This document shows positions 35,783 through 47,159 of a stretch of 64,000 nucleotides of DNA, piece by piece. Source of the stretch: Gerris lacustris (lineage: Eukaryota > Arthropoda > Insecta > Hemiptera > Gerridae); assembly GCA_951217055.1 (NCBI GenBank), contig OX578276.1:37038205-37102204 (forward strand), written 5' to 3'. The notes below the pieces were generated by a model, which ran no database searches, was not told where the DNA came from, and saw only the letters and a list, made by a program, of their open reading frames with translations. The translations under genes were made by a program, and so were the position numbers. Position 1 is the first letter of the stretch, and every line of letters begins with the position of its first letter.

Positions 35783-36959
35783 CAGTGGCGTAACTAAGAA
35801 ATCCGGCGCCCCCCCCGCAGCCTTTGAAAATGCGCCTCCAATAGCTAACAAAATTTACCCTCCCTCCCCCCCCCCTACTTCTTTTTGTAAAAATAATTTA
35901 TTTTGCAATTTATTTAATTTCTTGCTTCTTCCTTGAAGACTTGAACTGGAATATCTTATTCAAATAATATACAGATGCACATAAAGCCACTGAATACCTA
36001 ATTAAGAAACTAAAATACAAAATACAACTATACACATACAACACAATCTGACAATTAATGTGGCACATATAGCTTCCTCGCTTATTTTGTATTCTTTAAT
36101 GATTTTATGCTTTTAAAACTTATTATTGTTGAATTTATTTCATTTTTCCCCCTATTGATTTTAAATTAATCAAAATTGTTTTGATTAATTTAACATAAAA
36201 TAAAGTACCAATTTTGCAAAATTTAATGAGTGCTAACGGTTGAAATTAATCTAGGATTATATGCGGGCTACTTTCGACAAACTATCCAAATTTAATAAAA
36301 ATCAAATAAGTACATACTTTAAAAGATATTATAGGTGAAAATTAATGTATGTTTGTGCGAATGTGAAAGAGAAAGAAATAGGCGCTCACGATTTCAACTT
36401 ATATGGGACCAACAATAAGTTAATCATGACGTCATGACCCCCCATCCGAATTTAGAAGAAGTAAGTGGGTTAAGAAAGAAAGAGAAATATATATTATATA
36501 GCAAAGACAAGCGGTAGAGAAAGAGATGGAAGTATAACTTGTTAAAGTTTGGAACAGATTTCCTTATCAGTACAGCTAAAACCGGATTAGATAAGATAAC
36601 TTTTAGTTGTAATAAACACTTTGATCTCCTGCGAGTCGAAAATGAAGAAGGGAGCCCGATATACTTACCCATATTATTATAGGTATAGTGACACTTAACT
36701 AGAAAACAAAACTGAGCAATAAGCTCTAAACCATAATATTTCATATCATTCTCACTCTGTTTAAATTTTATTATTTGTTTATCTCTCATTTATTTTCATC
36801 TCCCAAAAATAATTTTATTAAAATAATTCCGCCCACATAGAGTTTCTCAAAATTTTTATTATTAAATATAAATATTATTGTTTATTCAATTTTCGGCGCC
36901 CCCTAGAGCAGGCGCCCCCCCGCGCCGCGGGGTTGGCGGGGGCGCTATTTACGCCACTG
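35783..36959. mobile_element. Non-autonomous hAT element, 8-bp duplication TAGGCGAG
   Basis: Ends CAGTGGCGTAA and TTACGCCACTG are perfect 11-bp inverted repeats; GGCGCCCC-rich subterminal patches follow on both sides. The flanks are identical 8-mers TAGGCGAG at 35775-35782 and 36960-36967. The length is 1177 bp with no transposase. The interior includes a copy of repeat family R. Both end form and duplication length are those of the hAT superfamily. Confidence 0.9.
35990..36440 (+). repeat. Interspersed repeat family R, copy 2, inside a hAT
   Basis: It shares with 45165-45745 the order GTGGCACATA-x-AGCTTCCTCG, ATCTAGG-ATTAT, GTATGTTTGTGCG and TATATGGGACCAACAATAAG. It is more diverged than the other two copies. 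Confidence 0.7.
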
Positions 36960-37137
36960 TAGGCGAGCTGGTCGTCCTCTGTATATAAAGGAGTTATCAG
37001 ACAGTTGTCCTCTTGTTCGTTGTGTGTCGTCCATCAATTCCTTAGTCTCTTGTCCTAATTACTTGTGCTTGTCCAAAATACGTTCTACTTGTCCCTTTAT
37101 TTTTTTTGAGTGATCTGCAATTATTATTATTTTTTTT

Positions 37138-37168
<31 letters not shown>

Positions 37169-37506
37169 TACTTGCTGTTAATATTTAACTTATTTTTTTT
37201 TTACCAATGTTTAACTTTAAATTTTATTTATTGTTATTTCTGTTACTTTAGTTAATTTTGCTATTTTTTTTGTCTATGCTAATTAACGCTTGTATTTCTG
37301 AGCGCCCTAACTGTGGCTATTTTGCTGTTTAGGGGCACATAAAAAAATTTTAAATAAATAAAATAAATCAGCTATGATATTGTGAGGGAGGATATCAAGG
37401 GAGCGGAAACTTTTGAGAAAATGCCCTACTTATCATGGTCTACCTTTAGGGAAAAAATCAGCTTTCCCCTAATTAGTTGCGAATAAAATCCTTTTTTTAC
37501 TGGGCT

Positions 37507-38092
37507 ATTTTTCCAGTCTATTTCTTAACATAACTACTTTAGTTATTTCTAGATAAACAGGAAATGCAGAATGAGACTCACAGTCAGGCGGATGACGAAT
37601 GTGGCTTATTCTTGTTTTACATGAGATAACGTTAAGAAACGTAAAAAGAGGTCTGTCCCTGGCATTTAAACTGGGAGGATTCAAATAAATATAAACTTGT
37701 TGATTCCCTATATCTCACATTTGCAGACTTAATTTGAACAAACAGTTTTTTAAAAGAATCAGTTTCATATGAAGGGGACAGTTGCAAGGTATTTATTAAA
37801 TATATCATTTCAGGTATTTTAATGTGTAATGGGTGGTTATATGGCTTTAAAATTTTATATATTATACAAACTATTTTACTTTTTAATAATTATGTAAATA
37901 TTATAGTTAATAACAAACTAATAATAAATTGTTGTTGCTTAAATATTGTTAATGTTGTAGCCTGAAGAAGCCCGAATGTAGGGCGAAATATATAGCTTTA
38001 AAAAAGAGAGTGATTTTATTTAATTATTAAAAAAAAAAAAATCAATTAACTAAAATCAGAAATCACTATCGGAACATCAGGCTTAAATGAGG
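37507..38092. other. Spacer with LINE/Penelope-like tail motif
   Basis: Bases 37957-38010 read CTGAAGA, a GCCC-loop-GGGC stem, then GAAAT, followed by a T-rich and A-rich tail. A degenerate copy lies at 41185-41255. The core resembles the hammerhead-like CTGANGA ... GAAA arrangement found in Penelope-like terminal regions. Otherwise AT-rich. Confidence 0.35.
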
Positions 38093-39084
38093 AGGAGACG
38101 GTGCTGAGAGGAATATCTAAGGGAACTGTGACGTCATTCTCGTGGCAAGACGTAAGCGATCCTAGCGGACAAATGTGATACTTAAATTTGACATCTGTCA
38201 TTTAATTCCTTAAACAGCCGCTAGGAGTTAGGAACAACTAATTTTTTTAATAATAAATAATAATTTTATATTATTATAATCTTAATAAGTGAATAGAATT
38301 GACTTTAAATTATTCTAATATCCTGTAAAAGGTATATAATAATTATAGAGAATAAGAAATTCCGTCTTTTCTCTAAAGTTACTTTAATGAACGCTAGTAG
38401 TTTAAATCTAATTTTGTTTTTCTAGTAGTTTAAATTTAAATTTTGTGTAGCTTTTATTGTTTTAAGTATGAATTTTTGTGTGTTTCTTCTATTATAAATT
38501 TTTGTAAGTGTGCCATTGTTTTAGTTTTTGAGCTCCATTTTCTAATCGGCAATTTAAATTTGATTTATTTTAGCTGAATACTTTTTACTTATAAATCTTT
38601 TAACTTATTACCTTTATGCATATTATATTACGGTCTGTTGCGCCACAAACTTAGTTAGTTATACGTATATCCTTTTTTGTTAATCAATGTATACTTATAA
38701 CAGGCAGGAGAGATGACCAATCTAGTGGTTGAGCCGGCTTTGTGCTATAAAGTTACATTAGTTAAGACTCTTTTCTTAATCAAGTCACTCCACGGCTAGT
38801 TAGAAAAAGAAAATACATTAACTTGTTGTCTACTTTTTTTTGTTTTTTACTTCTTGCTTCCTATAACAGTATATATATGTATGGTAATTATTTTATGTAT
38901 AAGGTTAAACTAGGCATCATGTGGCTCTATCATTGAAGGAAGCGTAATCCACACAATAAATATTAAGAAAACAGTTTGATTAGAGTAGAGGCTAGTACAG
39001 GATGGTACACCCACTCTAATATCCTTGGTTATAACTTTCATTACTTAAGCCTACAGCTCTATTTTAATTACCTATTATTATAAT

Positions 39085-39530
39085 ACATGTATCACTTCAC
39101 TACACAAAGACTTCTGCTTGTATCAAGTTGAAAATTTACATGCCTGTTTCAATTGTACAATCGACAATGTTTATGAAGTTGTTTTTTTAAATCGTGATGC
39201 GTTAAATGTAAGATATTGGTAAATACAATGTTTTTTTTTTTCTTTATAGACGTTTAGATCCAATTTAAAGGATTTAGCATTTTATATCACTTCAACATGT
39301 GCTTGTTGGTGTTACTAAAAAAAAGTTTGTCTCAATGAATAGATGATAGAATCCTTTCCCATCCTGAAATTCCAATTTTTTGGAGGGATAACGCTGTTCT
39401 ACAAACATAGCCTAGGCATTGAAAGGAACATGTATACAAAATTTCAACTAAATCAATAAACTTTTACTCAGATTATAGTGGGACAGGTAAATGTACATAT
39501 CTGAAAAACAGACAGACTGACAAGATTCAT
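39085..39530 (+). repeat. Interspersed repeat family B, copy 1
   Basis: The phrases CTTGTATCA-GTTGAAA, GCCTGTTTCAATTGTAC and TTTCCCATCCTGAAATTCC recur at 57.4-57.7 kb in the same order. It ends in a GACAGACTGACAAG run. Located inside the MULE, so younger than it or part of its filler. Confidence 0.7.
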
Positions 39531-39914
39531 AATTTGTTGAATGTTAGAAGCTCGCTTCAATTATTTAAAACTGTTAATAATGACATACATTTCTAAACTT
39601 CACACTTTAAACTTCCTAAAGGCTTATAATAATGAGTTACTTACAAGTAAACAAAAATACATATTATTGTTTTTTTATAAGCATTTTTAAGCTTATATAT
39701 ATATATAGTAATAGTCATAACCATAACTAACTTTTTCTTACCAAAAGTAATTCTTTGCAACAGTTTTTTTTTTTTTTTTTTTTTTTCGTTTATTTTGTTT
39801 TTAGGCTTGATAATATAATTAATAATGTATATAAAAGATACCGTATAATTTTACTTACGATGGAACCATTGAAAAGAGGTTGAAAGGAATTGGTGCAATT
39901 TACATAGTTTATCC

Positions 39915-39943
39915 TACCTCGTTCTGGAAGGCAGAACGAGGTA
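39915..39943. repeat. Perfect 11-bp stem hairpin
   Basis: TACCTCGTTCT, a 7-base loop and AGAACGAGGTA. Comparable Cys-free hairpins built on TTCGTTC/GAACGAA words close repeat copies near 45.69, 56.86 and 57.95 kb. It probably marks the end of an adjacent interspersed repeat. Confidence 0.7.
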
Positions 39944-41635
39944 AAAAATGGCAATTTTAGCAACAAACGGACATATCACTTCTACATTTTAAACTCATTT
40001 CTTCGTTAACGTAAATAACGTAAGATTCGCAGGACGATGCAATCTCCTCCTTTTCTTCGAACGTGTTCGGAAAAGGCATCACTTTCACTGGAATTCGAAC
40101 ACATATGATCCTACGCAAGATTTTCCTTACGTAATTACGTAGCAAGATAAGGAATCCGTATCCTGCGATATACGCATTCGCCCTCCAAAATCTGCAGAAG
40201 ACGGTTCTCATCGCTTTGTAAAAAAGCGACCGACACGTGCACGTGTCACCATTCATTTCATTAATGTTTAAATAATTTAACTTCATTAGTTTAGCATCAG
40301 GGCCCTCAGCAACACTTAATTTTACTTCGCATCTTCTCATCTCTTCGAGTCGGACAGTAGAAGACGTGGGACTAGCAGCTTGCAGCCTAGGTCGCAGCGT
40401 CAGAGTAGACAAGTCACCACGGCTAAGTCCATTTTATATATATAAAATTTCATGTATTTAATTTAACTTCAGTGTGAATGTGTGTGTGAATGATTGTTTT
40501 GGTGTGAAACAATTTTTGTGTATAAATTTAACTTTTAACTTAACTGGTGTGAATGCGTGTGTGAAAGAAGCTTCACTTACCTTAAATTCCTTTTTTTTCC
40601 GACCTATTGTCTGTATTCGGTTTCGGAACGAATGCAGACAATATATCTGGTTTAACTTCATTTTTCATTTTTTAAACTTTCTCATTTGTAAAACAACTGC
40701 TGGTAACTGATACCGCGTGGCGTGTGCCACACGTAAATTATTTTATCTCAATTATATGCTTGTTCGTTACGCTATCAATTCTTGTTCGTAGTATTTATTT
40801 TCCTTTTTTAAAGGTGGTCCTTGGGTTATTTTTTGTAATTTTGGAAACCAGAAAAATTAGAAAATCATATAAGGTTTGTACCCTATGAGTCTAACAGTAG
40901 GTATATATGAATGTTTGTGTGAATATATATATATTTTATTTTCCTAATGTTCATTTGTGGAATGACAATCTAACATTTTTACATCTTATATAAACATTTT
41001 TTTAATTTAAAAAAAAGAAGACTACCGCGGCAGGTAATTTAAAAGGTAATTTTTGAACTCTGTTTTAGTAAATTTTAAGTAAAATGTTTGAATAATTATA
41101 AGTCATTAAAATAGTAAATAATCAATTATTAAAATGATGTCATTAATATAGTATTGTTAATATTTTGTTAAAATTATATTATTGTTGTAGTCTGAAAAAG
41201 CCAATGATGTGATGGGGAAATATAGCAGTTCAAAAAAGAGAGGAAGTTTTACTGTTTTTATTTATTATATTTAATAAATAATTTATAAAAAGAAAACCTA
41301 AAAAGGCCAATTAAAAAAAAAAAAAATTAATCTACAAAAGTTAAAAATTATTTTTTAATAAATAAATTTTATAGGTATTAGCAAATGATCATCATAATTT
41401 AAAAAATAATTATATTATAGTTGCTATCGATTAAAAAATATGGAATAACCCATTTCCAAAACTTATAAATAGAAGAAAATAAGGAATACTAAATACGTTT
41501 GGTTTAAAATAGTTATTTATAATAAAAATTAAAAAATAAATAAAATGAACAGAAATAACCATAATAATGTAACAAGAACTAATAAACTTTGTTTTTTTTT
41601 AAAAAATAAATTAAGTACTCTTACAATATGTATGA
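39944..41635. other. Filler inside the MULE
   Basis: A minus-strand open frame of 151 codons (39957-40412) has no recognisable motif and may be chance. Bases 40470-40570 contain TGTGTGTGAATG-type imperfect repeats. The remainder is AT-rich. Confidence 0.35.
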
Positions 41636-41638
41636 TCA

Positions 41639-44379
41639 AAAGAGTTTGATACACATTAATGCAGGTGTATTGTTGTTCTCAAGTGATTTGATAAATTCTG
41701 CAGCATGTATATCAGAGACAGAAGACAATCCAGTTGTTTTCTTCCTTTTTTTATTTTTTGAAGTGGAATGGAAATACTGCTGCTTTACTAGTTTTCTTTT
41801 ATTATTATTAGTATCTACAGTGTTACTGGTATTTTCTTGTAATGATTGAAAACTACAGTCACTGTTAATTTCCGAATTAATTTCTGTTAGTAGATTATTT
41901 AATAATCTATTAATTTTTGTTTCACCTTCATGTGTCAGTAATGTGGGCAGTTGATGGAATGCTTTAGTTACTTCTTGAAATTTTGTTTTCAGTTGAGATG
42001 TGACATCGGTAATATTTATACTTTTCAATAGATAATTATTTTTATTGTAGTTATGTAATTGTACCTCTAGGTTATTTTCAGTTATGTCATTTATATACCC
42101 TGCACTGAAACATTGTGGTTATTTAACTTGGAAACACTATGAATATGTTTACATATGTTGTACCTTATGACACTGTCCAAGCAAGTGCATATGCACAAGT
42201 GCACACATATATTGCAGAGTTTACATTTTAAGGCACAAAACTTTTCTGTACATTTATCCAAAACTTTAGAGACTTCGTACGTAATATTTTTATTCGAGCT
42301 CTTAACTAGCCAAAGATTGCCTGTCTCTTGAGAAATCAAATCACCATCAATCCCAAGGCTAGCTTCTTGACTTTTGTATATTCGTTTAATTTTTTCAGAA
42401 GGCTTTTTTCTGTGAATTTTGATTAAGCGCCTAAATTGGTCGTTGGTGGTCAGTCTTAAGAGAGCGTCTAGACTCTTATCTAGGCGCTTACACTTTAGTC
42501 CTAATAAATAATTATATTTTATTTTTTTATGTAGAGATTCTAACATCATGTTGGTAGTCAAACCAATATGTTTTCGGTAACATATGGCCCATTGTTCCCG
42601 TTTATTTAGCCACTCTCTCCTAAAATATAAGGAGAACCGGTTAGTATCTTTGTCAGCTTCAAGTTCTAATTGAAAATTTGCTAAACAAGACTCGAAGGTC
42701 AGAACATCTTTTTCGTAACAAAGAGACCGGAGCACTTTCTTTATTAGATCCCTCTTGTAAAGATTTGCTATTTTAGCACTATTTTCCGTCCAGTTTTTGA
42801 AAACATACCATAAACATAACAAGCGGTGGTCAACATTACCCATCACAGTTTTTTCATGCATTGTAAAATGCCACTTCTGAATCTGAAATAAATATTCTGG
42901 CACTTACTATACCCACTTGTAACTTTATGACATTAAAAAAAATTTCAAAAAGGCTATTGGCAAACCGTTGCCAAATTCATCAAGAACCATAAGTGTATAT
43001 AAATAAAAATCATATGCATTTAACCCATGTGTCCCATCAATACAGACAACATTGCTTCCGAATTGGGAACACATTGTTTTTTGAAACTGGGTCATTATGA
43101 TTATTACGAAGTCATTTTCTGTGAATATAGATTCTGGATCTTTCTCATTTTGGTTTTTTATATATACAATAGGATTTTCATCGTGTTTTTTTAATTCTTC
43201 TACCTTAAGTTTAATGCTAAAATAGTCATTCTGGTGTTTCATGATTTTGCTGTTAATCCCAAATTCCCTACATATATTTTGTAGGTTTTGACGATCTGTC
43301 AGATGCAACCGCTGAAGTTTTGTAGTATTATCTGTGGATGTCAATTAAACAAATTTAAAAGGTACTCCAGAATTTAATTTTCCTAAATAGAAGTGCGAGA
43401 TTATTAAATCTTAAATAAATAAAAAAAAAAAAAAATTAAAAAATAATAAATATTAGAAAGGAATTGATTACAGTATGTCATAAAACCAGTATTTTACTCA
43501 CCAGCTATATTTTGCTTCTCAGATAAACTTAAAGGAATTGTTCCTACATCACAAGTGTGACCAAGGTGAGTTTTTACGTAGTGAACTGATACATAGTTCC
43601 CCTTATTCAAAAGAACTTTCATCCGAGAAGGGCAGCAGCGACCTATTATAAACCATACATTTTTTAATATTATATTATTTGTGTAGGTAATACTACTTCA
43701 ATCTACAGTAGTAATACATTATTTAATCCTTTTATTTGATATCATTGTCGATTTTACTCACCTACTTTTTTACTCCCGGCAAATTTAATCCTCCTTCCAG
43801 TTGTAATGTTGGGTGCATAAGAACGATGGCACTTATAATAATTACATCTTTCACCAGTTGCTAATAATTTTGTACTTGATCTCTTTACATATAAAATGCT
43901 GTGTAATTTGGTTTGATTCTCTCTCCATTGTTCAAACTCTGAAAGTAATCATACCTACTGTCTATAATTAATGTACCTTACTTAAGAATTTCAATGTGTG
44001 AATAAAATAGCAAGTTAGGAAAATAACTTATTAAACAAAGAAAGAAATAATACTCACCGGTTTTATTATTAAAAGAAAGTTTTTCCTCATCAAGTTCTAT
44101 ACAATGTTCCTGCTTTAAATGAGCATAATATTTTTCATAACGATTAAACCTTTCTTCACAGAGTGAACAAATCATTATAGCTCTATATGTTTTTTGAAAC
44201 TTAAGTTTCTTAGGTGATTCGAAACCATGTAACCTAAGGTGTGAAAGAAGCTGATGGTTAAAAGAAAATTTCTTGAGGCAATGATCACACTGAAACCCAG
44301 CTTTATGTTTTTCTCTTTTATGCCGTAGAAGAGTTTTGTTATATTGGTAAGTAAGGTTGCAAACACTGCATTTAAACAT
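41639..44379 (-). pseudogene. MULE transposase gene, copy 2: C2H2 fingers, DDE, SWIM
   Basis: Exons on the minus strand: 44379-44058 (ATG; three C2H2-type fingers, CSVCN, CDHCLKKF, CSLCEERF), 43938-43762, 43642-43502 (RCCPSRMKV, HYVKTHLGHTC module) and 43331 onwards, with GT/AG borders whose phases join cleanly. The transposase core has VCIDGTHGLNAYDF (first catalytic aspartate), an IFISDSEVAFYNA block (second) that lies out of frame, MLESLHKKIKYNYLLG (glutamate), a SWIM finger (CICTC ... CKHIH) and the C-terminus in another frame (to 41639; HSTSKNKKRKK). A small deletion and frameshift after GLPIAFL (about 42945), a TGA at the W after FYNA, and a shift near 42085 make it inactive. Such proteins catalyse cut-and-paste Mutator-like transposition. 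Confidence 0.85.
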
Positions 44380-44684
44380 TGTAAAAGAAGTCACTAAGTA
44401 AAAAATGTACGAAAACAATCAAAACAAAACACACAGGAAGACAAAAAACTTAGTGATGGTTAAAAAAATTAAAAATAAGAAATTGAGATTATGAATATGA
44501 TACAACAGATTTGAAGTGTAACATTTGTCCACCAGGGTCGCTTAAACCGCGAATCACCATGATGCCCCACTCATCTAGTGGCAGTTTAAGGAACCAAATG
44601 ACGGCTGTCAAATTTAATTATCACATTTGTCCGCTAGGATCGCTTACCTCTTGCCTCGGGCATGACGTCACAGTTCCCTTAGAT

Positions 44685-45958
44685 CAGTGTTTCCCAAACT
44701 TTTAACATCTGTGTACCCTTTCTATAATTTTCGTGACACTAAGTACCCCTCATTAAAAAAAAATCAATTTCTATTTTGGTTGTCTTTAATTATTTAATTT
44801 TATTTTTTTCTGTGTCAATCGGGGTATTGAAAATGAAATAATATAAACTACTTTCTTTTTATATAACGGTTATAATTCGTTCCCGCTTATATTGGAACAT
44901 TTTCAACCCTTTAGGTTTAATTCTTTTTAAAAATGGAAATTAAAAACTTTCTATTTGTCAAATATTTACAAATTATTACTTTAAAAAAGTAATTTGTCCA
45001 AAACTAAAACGACTAAAACCAAGGAGTTAGGTCTAATAATGTGAGTCACTTCACTCACTGGGATTTGTCCCACGACTCTAGTCGTCATGCAACAAATCTA
45101 ACAAGAAATTGGATGAATAAAAATAACAATAATAAAATATGCGTATACTTCAATAACAAAAATAAATATACTGCCAATTGGTGTGGCACATAGCTTCCTC
45201 GCATCCCATCACGTACTTTATTGAATTTATACTTTTACAAGCCATTATTGTCTAATTTATCTAATTGTTTCCTCCGTTTTTTTTTTAATCTGTCAAAATT
45301 GGTAGGATTTTTTACATAAATTAATGTATCAATTTTGCAAAAGTTAAAGAGCTCAGACGGTTCAAATTAATCTAGGGCTATCTGCGGACTACTTTCAATA
45401 AGCTATAAAAGTTTCATACTTATCAGATAAGTACTTTTGAAGCTGTATGTTTGTGCGCATGTGGAAGAGAAAAAATTAGCGCAGAAGTTTGAAACTTATA
45501 TGGGACCAACAATAAGCAAATTATGACCTACCATCCAAATTTCATTAAATTGGACGTGTTGTTTTTAAGATATGTTGGTTCGCAAAAATTGAACGACGGA
45601 CCGACACGGAACCAAAAATGTTCCCTGATGTCTGAAACGGATTTCTGTCTTGGAAATTTTGAAATCGGAGACCTAAAACTTTTTCGTTCTTCAGAACGAT
45701 CACATAGCTTCCGTTACCTTCGGTAATCTCGGAAGCAAAATTAAAAAAAAAAAATTGTTCATAAACGAAAACAAAAGGCCAATTTAAGAAAAAAATTAAC
45801 AGGGAACCAAATTATGATGAACTGTTGCTTCAACATAAACAATTTTATCCTTCTCAGGATAAAATTGACTGCGCAGTCAAAGCCCGGTGCTGCGCGTACC
45901 CCCACCAAACTCTTCCCGTACCCCCAGGGGTACGCGTACCACACTTTGGGAAACACTG
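44685..45958. mobile_element. Non-autonomous hAT element inside the MULE right TIR
   Basis: It begins CAGTGTTTCCCAAA and ends TTTGGGAAACACTG, perfect 14-bp inverted ends. The 8-mer CCTTAGAT flanks both sides (44677-44684 and 45959-45966). Removing the element and one 8-mer restores the MULE terminal repeat, which reads continuously against the left end. The 1274-bp interior has no transposase and carries a copy of repeat family R. Confidence 0.95.
45165..45745 (+). repeat. Interspersed repeat family R, copy 3, inside a hAT
   Basis: The best-preserved copy. It starts near CCAATTGGTGTGGCACATAG and ends after GAAATCGGAGACC with the short hairpin TCGTTCTTCAGAACGA and a second stem GCTTCCG ... 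CGGAAGC (45708-45736). Copies 1 and 2 match segments of it. Confidence 0.8.
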
Positions 45959-46184
45959 CCTTAGATATTCCGCTCAGCACCGTCTCCTAAATGAGGCCAT
46001 TACTTGGTTGCTAGACACTATTCTTTTTATATTATTTAATGCCTCTGAATGGACATCAGTCCAACACCAGGCAGTATCCTTCTTTAATAATTCTCTAAAA
46101 AGTGAAATAGTCTGTGACTAATTTTGAATAAAAACCCGCAGAAAATTAACCATCCCTAACAATCATTGTAACTCAACTTTGTTT

Positions 46185-47130
46185 TTAGGATCTTTTAAAG
46201 CATTAATAAACTTTACTTTTTCCCATCTGGTTGCATGCCCTTTTCTGAAAACATCATTTCTAAATATTTTATTTCAGACTGGCAATATTGAAATTTATTA
46301 TTATTAAATTTATTATTATTATGTTAAATTTTATGTTTAGGCTTCTAGTCCTTTCTAACACTTTTCTCAAAATTTCGTCGTTTTCTTTTTTGCTATCAGA
46401 TGCAATACAAATATTATCGAAGTAAACTACACCTGGAATATCTCCGAAATACGAGTACATACCTTGATACAAGTTTATGGGAATTCTTTCACTATGAATT
46501 TATTTTAATGTTGAGGGTCGATGCACACTCTTAAAGATCCATAAGGTTTTTCAACGATAACAACATTAGAAACCCACTCTACAGGGCCATTTGCTTGTTT
46601 AATTCCTTTATTTTCCAATTCTTTTAACTTTTCTTTCCAACTTTTCTTTCTAATTTCTGTTGGATTTTTAATGGAATACGTCTTGCTGAACTAGCATAAG
46701 GGATGTCTTTTGTTAATTTAATGGAGCACTGGTCTGGGAAACAACATAAACAGTCAAATACGTCCCTATATTCATTATACAATTTTGTTTTACCATCACT
46801 TACAACTGAGGCCAGTCCGTCAATTCTTTGTATCAGGCCAAGTTTACTACAAGCATTAAGTCCGAGAACCGGAGTCAAGCCTTCTTTCACAACCAAGAAA
46901 TCTATTAAATAATTTTTTATCTGTTTCAACTTGGGCTGTAATTTTCCCTATGGGTATAATTTTAAACCCGACGTAAGCCTCTAATTGGCATTACCTTTTT
47001 TATTTTATGCACTAGTGGATAATGTCATACAACATCATAAAGAACAATATTGTCTTCCGCCCCAGTGTCAAGTTTAAATTTGATTTTTTGTTTGTCAACT
47101 AATATTGTTTTAAACCAAACCCTCTTATTG
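46185..47130 (-). pseudogene. Ty3/gypsy protease and reverse-transcriptase relic
   Basis: Read on the minus strand: FKLDTGAEDNIVLYD (about 47070) is the retropepsin DTG motif. VLGLNACSKLGLIQRIDG and SARRIPLKIQQKLE (46929-46640) lead into reverse transcriptase. The next frame has a VEWVSNVVIVEKP-like block. The 46472-46269 frame has GVVYFDNICIASDSKKEN, where the catalytic YxDD reads YFDN. That change, frameshifts and a missing RT middle make it inactive. Integrase and LTRs are not attached. Confidence 0.8.
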
Positions 47131-47159
47131 ATAGTAAACAAATAAATCATCGATTCTAG

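Larger units (their letters stand above)
35640..37372 (+). mobile_element. LINE 3' end, split by a hAT insertion
   Basis: Text such as GLRILLASCVVRLGHHS before 35782 and the sequence after 36968 look like a broken ORF end and 3' UTR. A terminal hairpin (GCCCTAA ... TTAGGGGC, 37304-37335) is followed by an A-rich (AAATA)n tail at 37340-37369. That combination is typical of CR1/L2/I-type LINE 3' ends. The hAT element splits it, with the duplication TAGGCGAG on each side. Confidence 0.4.
34110..37506. mobile_element. ~3.4-kb element with ~95-bp imperfect inverted ends
   Basis: Bases 34110-34208 and 37411-37506 are reverse complements at roughly 75-80 percent, with shared words CTAATT, GGGGAAAGCT, GATTTTTTCC, TAGACCATG and GCATTTTCTCAAAA. 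They enclose a fragment of the XPG-associated gene family, a LINE 3' end and a hAT insertion. The repeat ends are old; no target duplication was resolved. The enclosed gene fragment hints that the family is carried by a terminal-inverted-repeat DNA transposon. Confidence 0.55.
38093..45988 (-). mobile_element. MULE (Mutator-like) element, complete ends, hAT-interrupted
   Basis: The left end AGGAGACGGTGCTGAG at 38093 is matched, inverted, at the right end (to 45988). The inverted similarity continues inward for over 100 bases (AACTGTGACGTCA, AGCGATCCTAGCGGACAAAT) once the 1274-bp hAT in the right repeat is removed. Flanks carry AAATGAGG on both sides (38085-38092 and 45989-45996), an 8-bp duplication, or 9 with the adjoining T. 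Without the hAT it is about 6.6 kb. It carries a transposase gene on the minus strand at 41.6-44.4 kb plus AT-rich filler. Confidence 0.85.

Noticed and set aside
39957..40412. 151-codon minus-strand frame
   Set aside because: No motif, no homologous block order and no neighbouring exon; left as unrecognised within the MULE filler.
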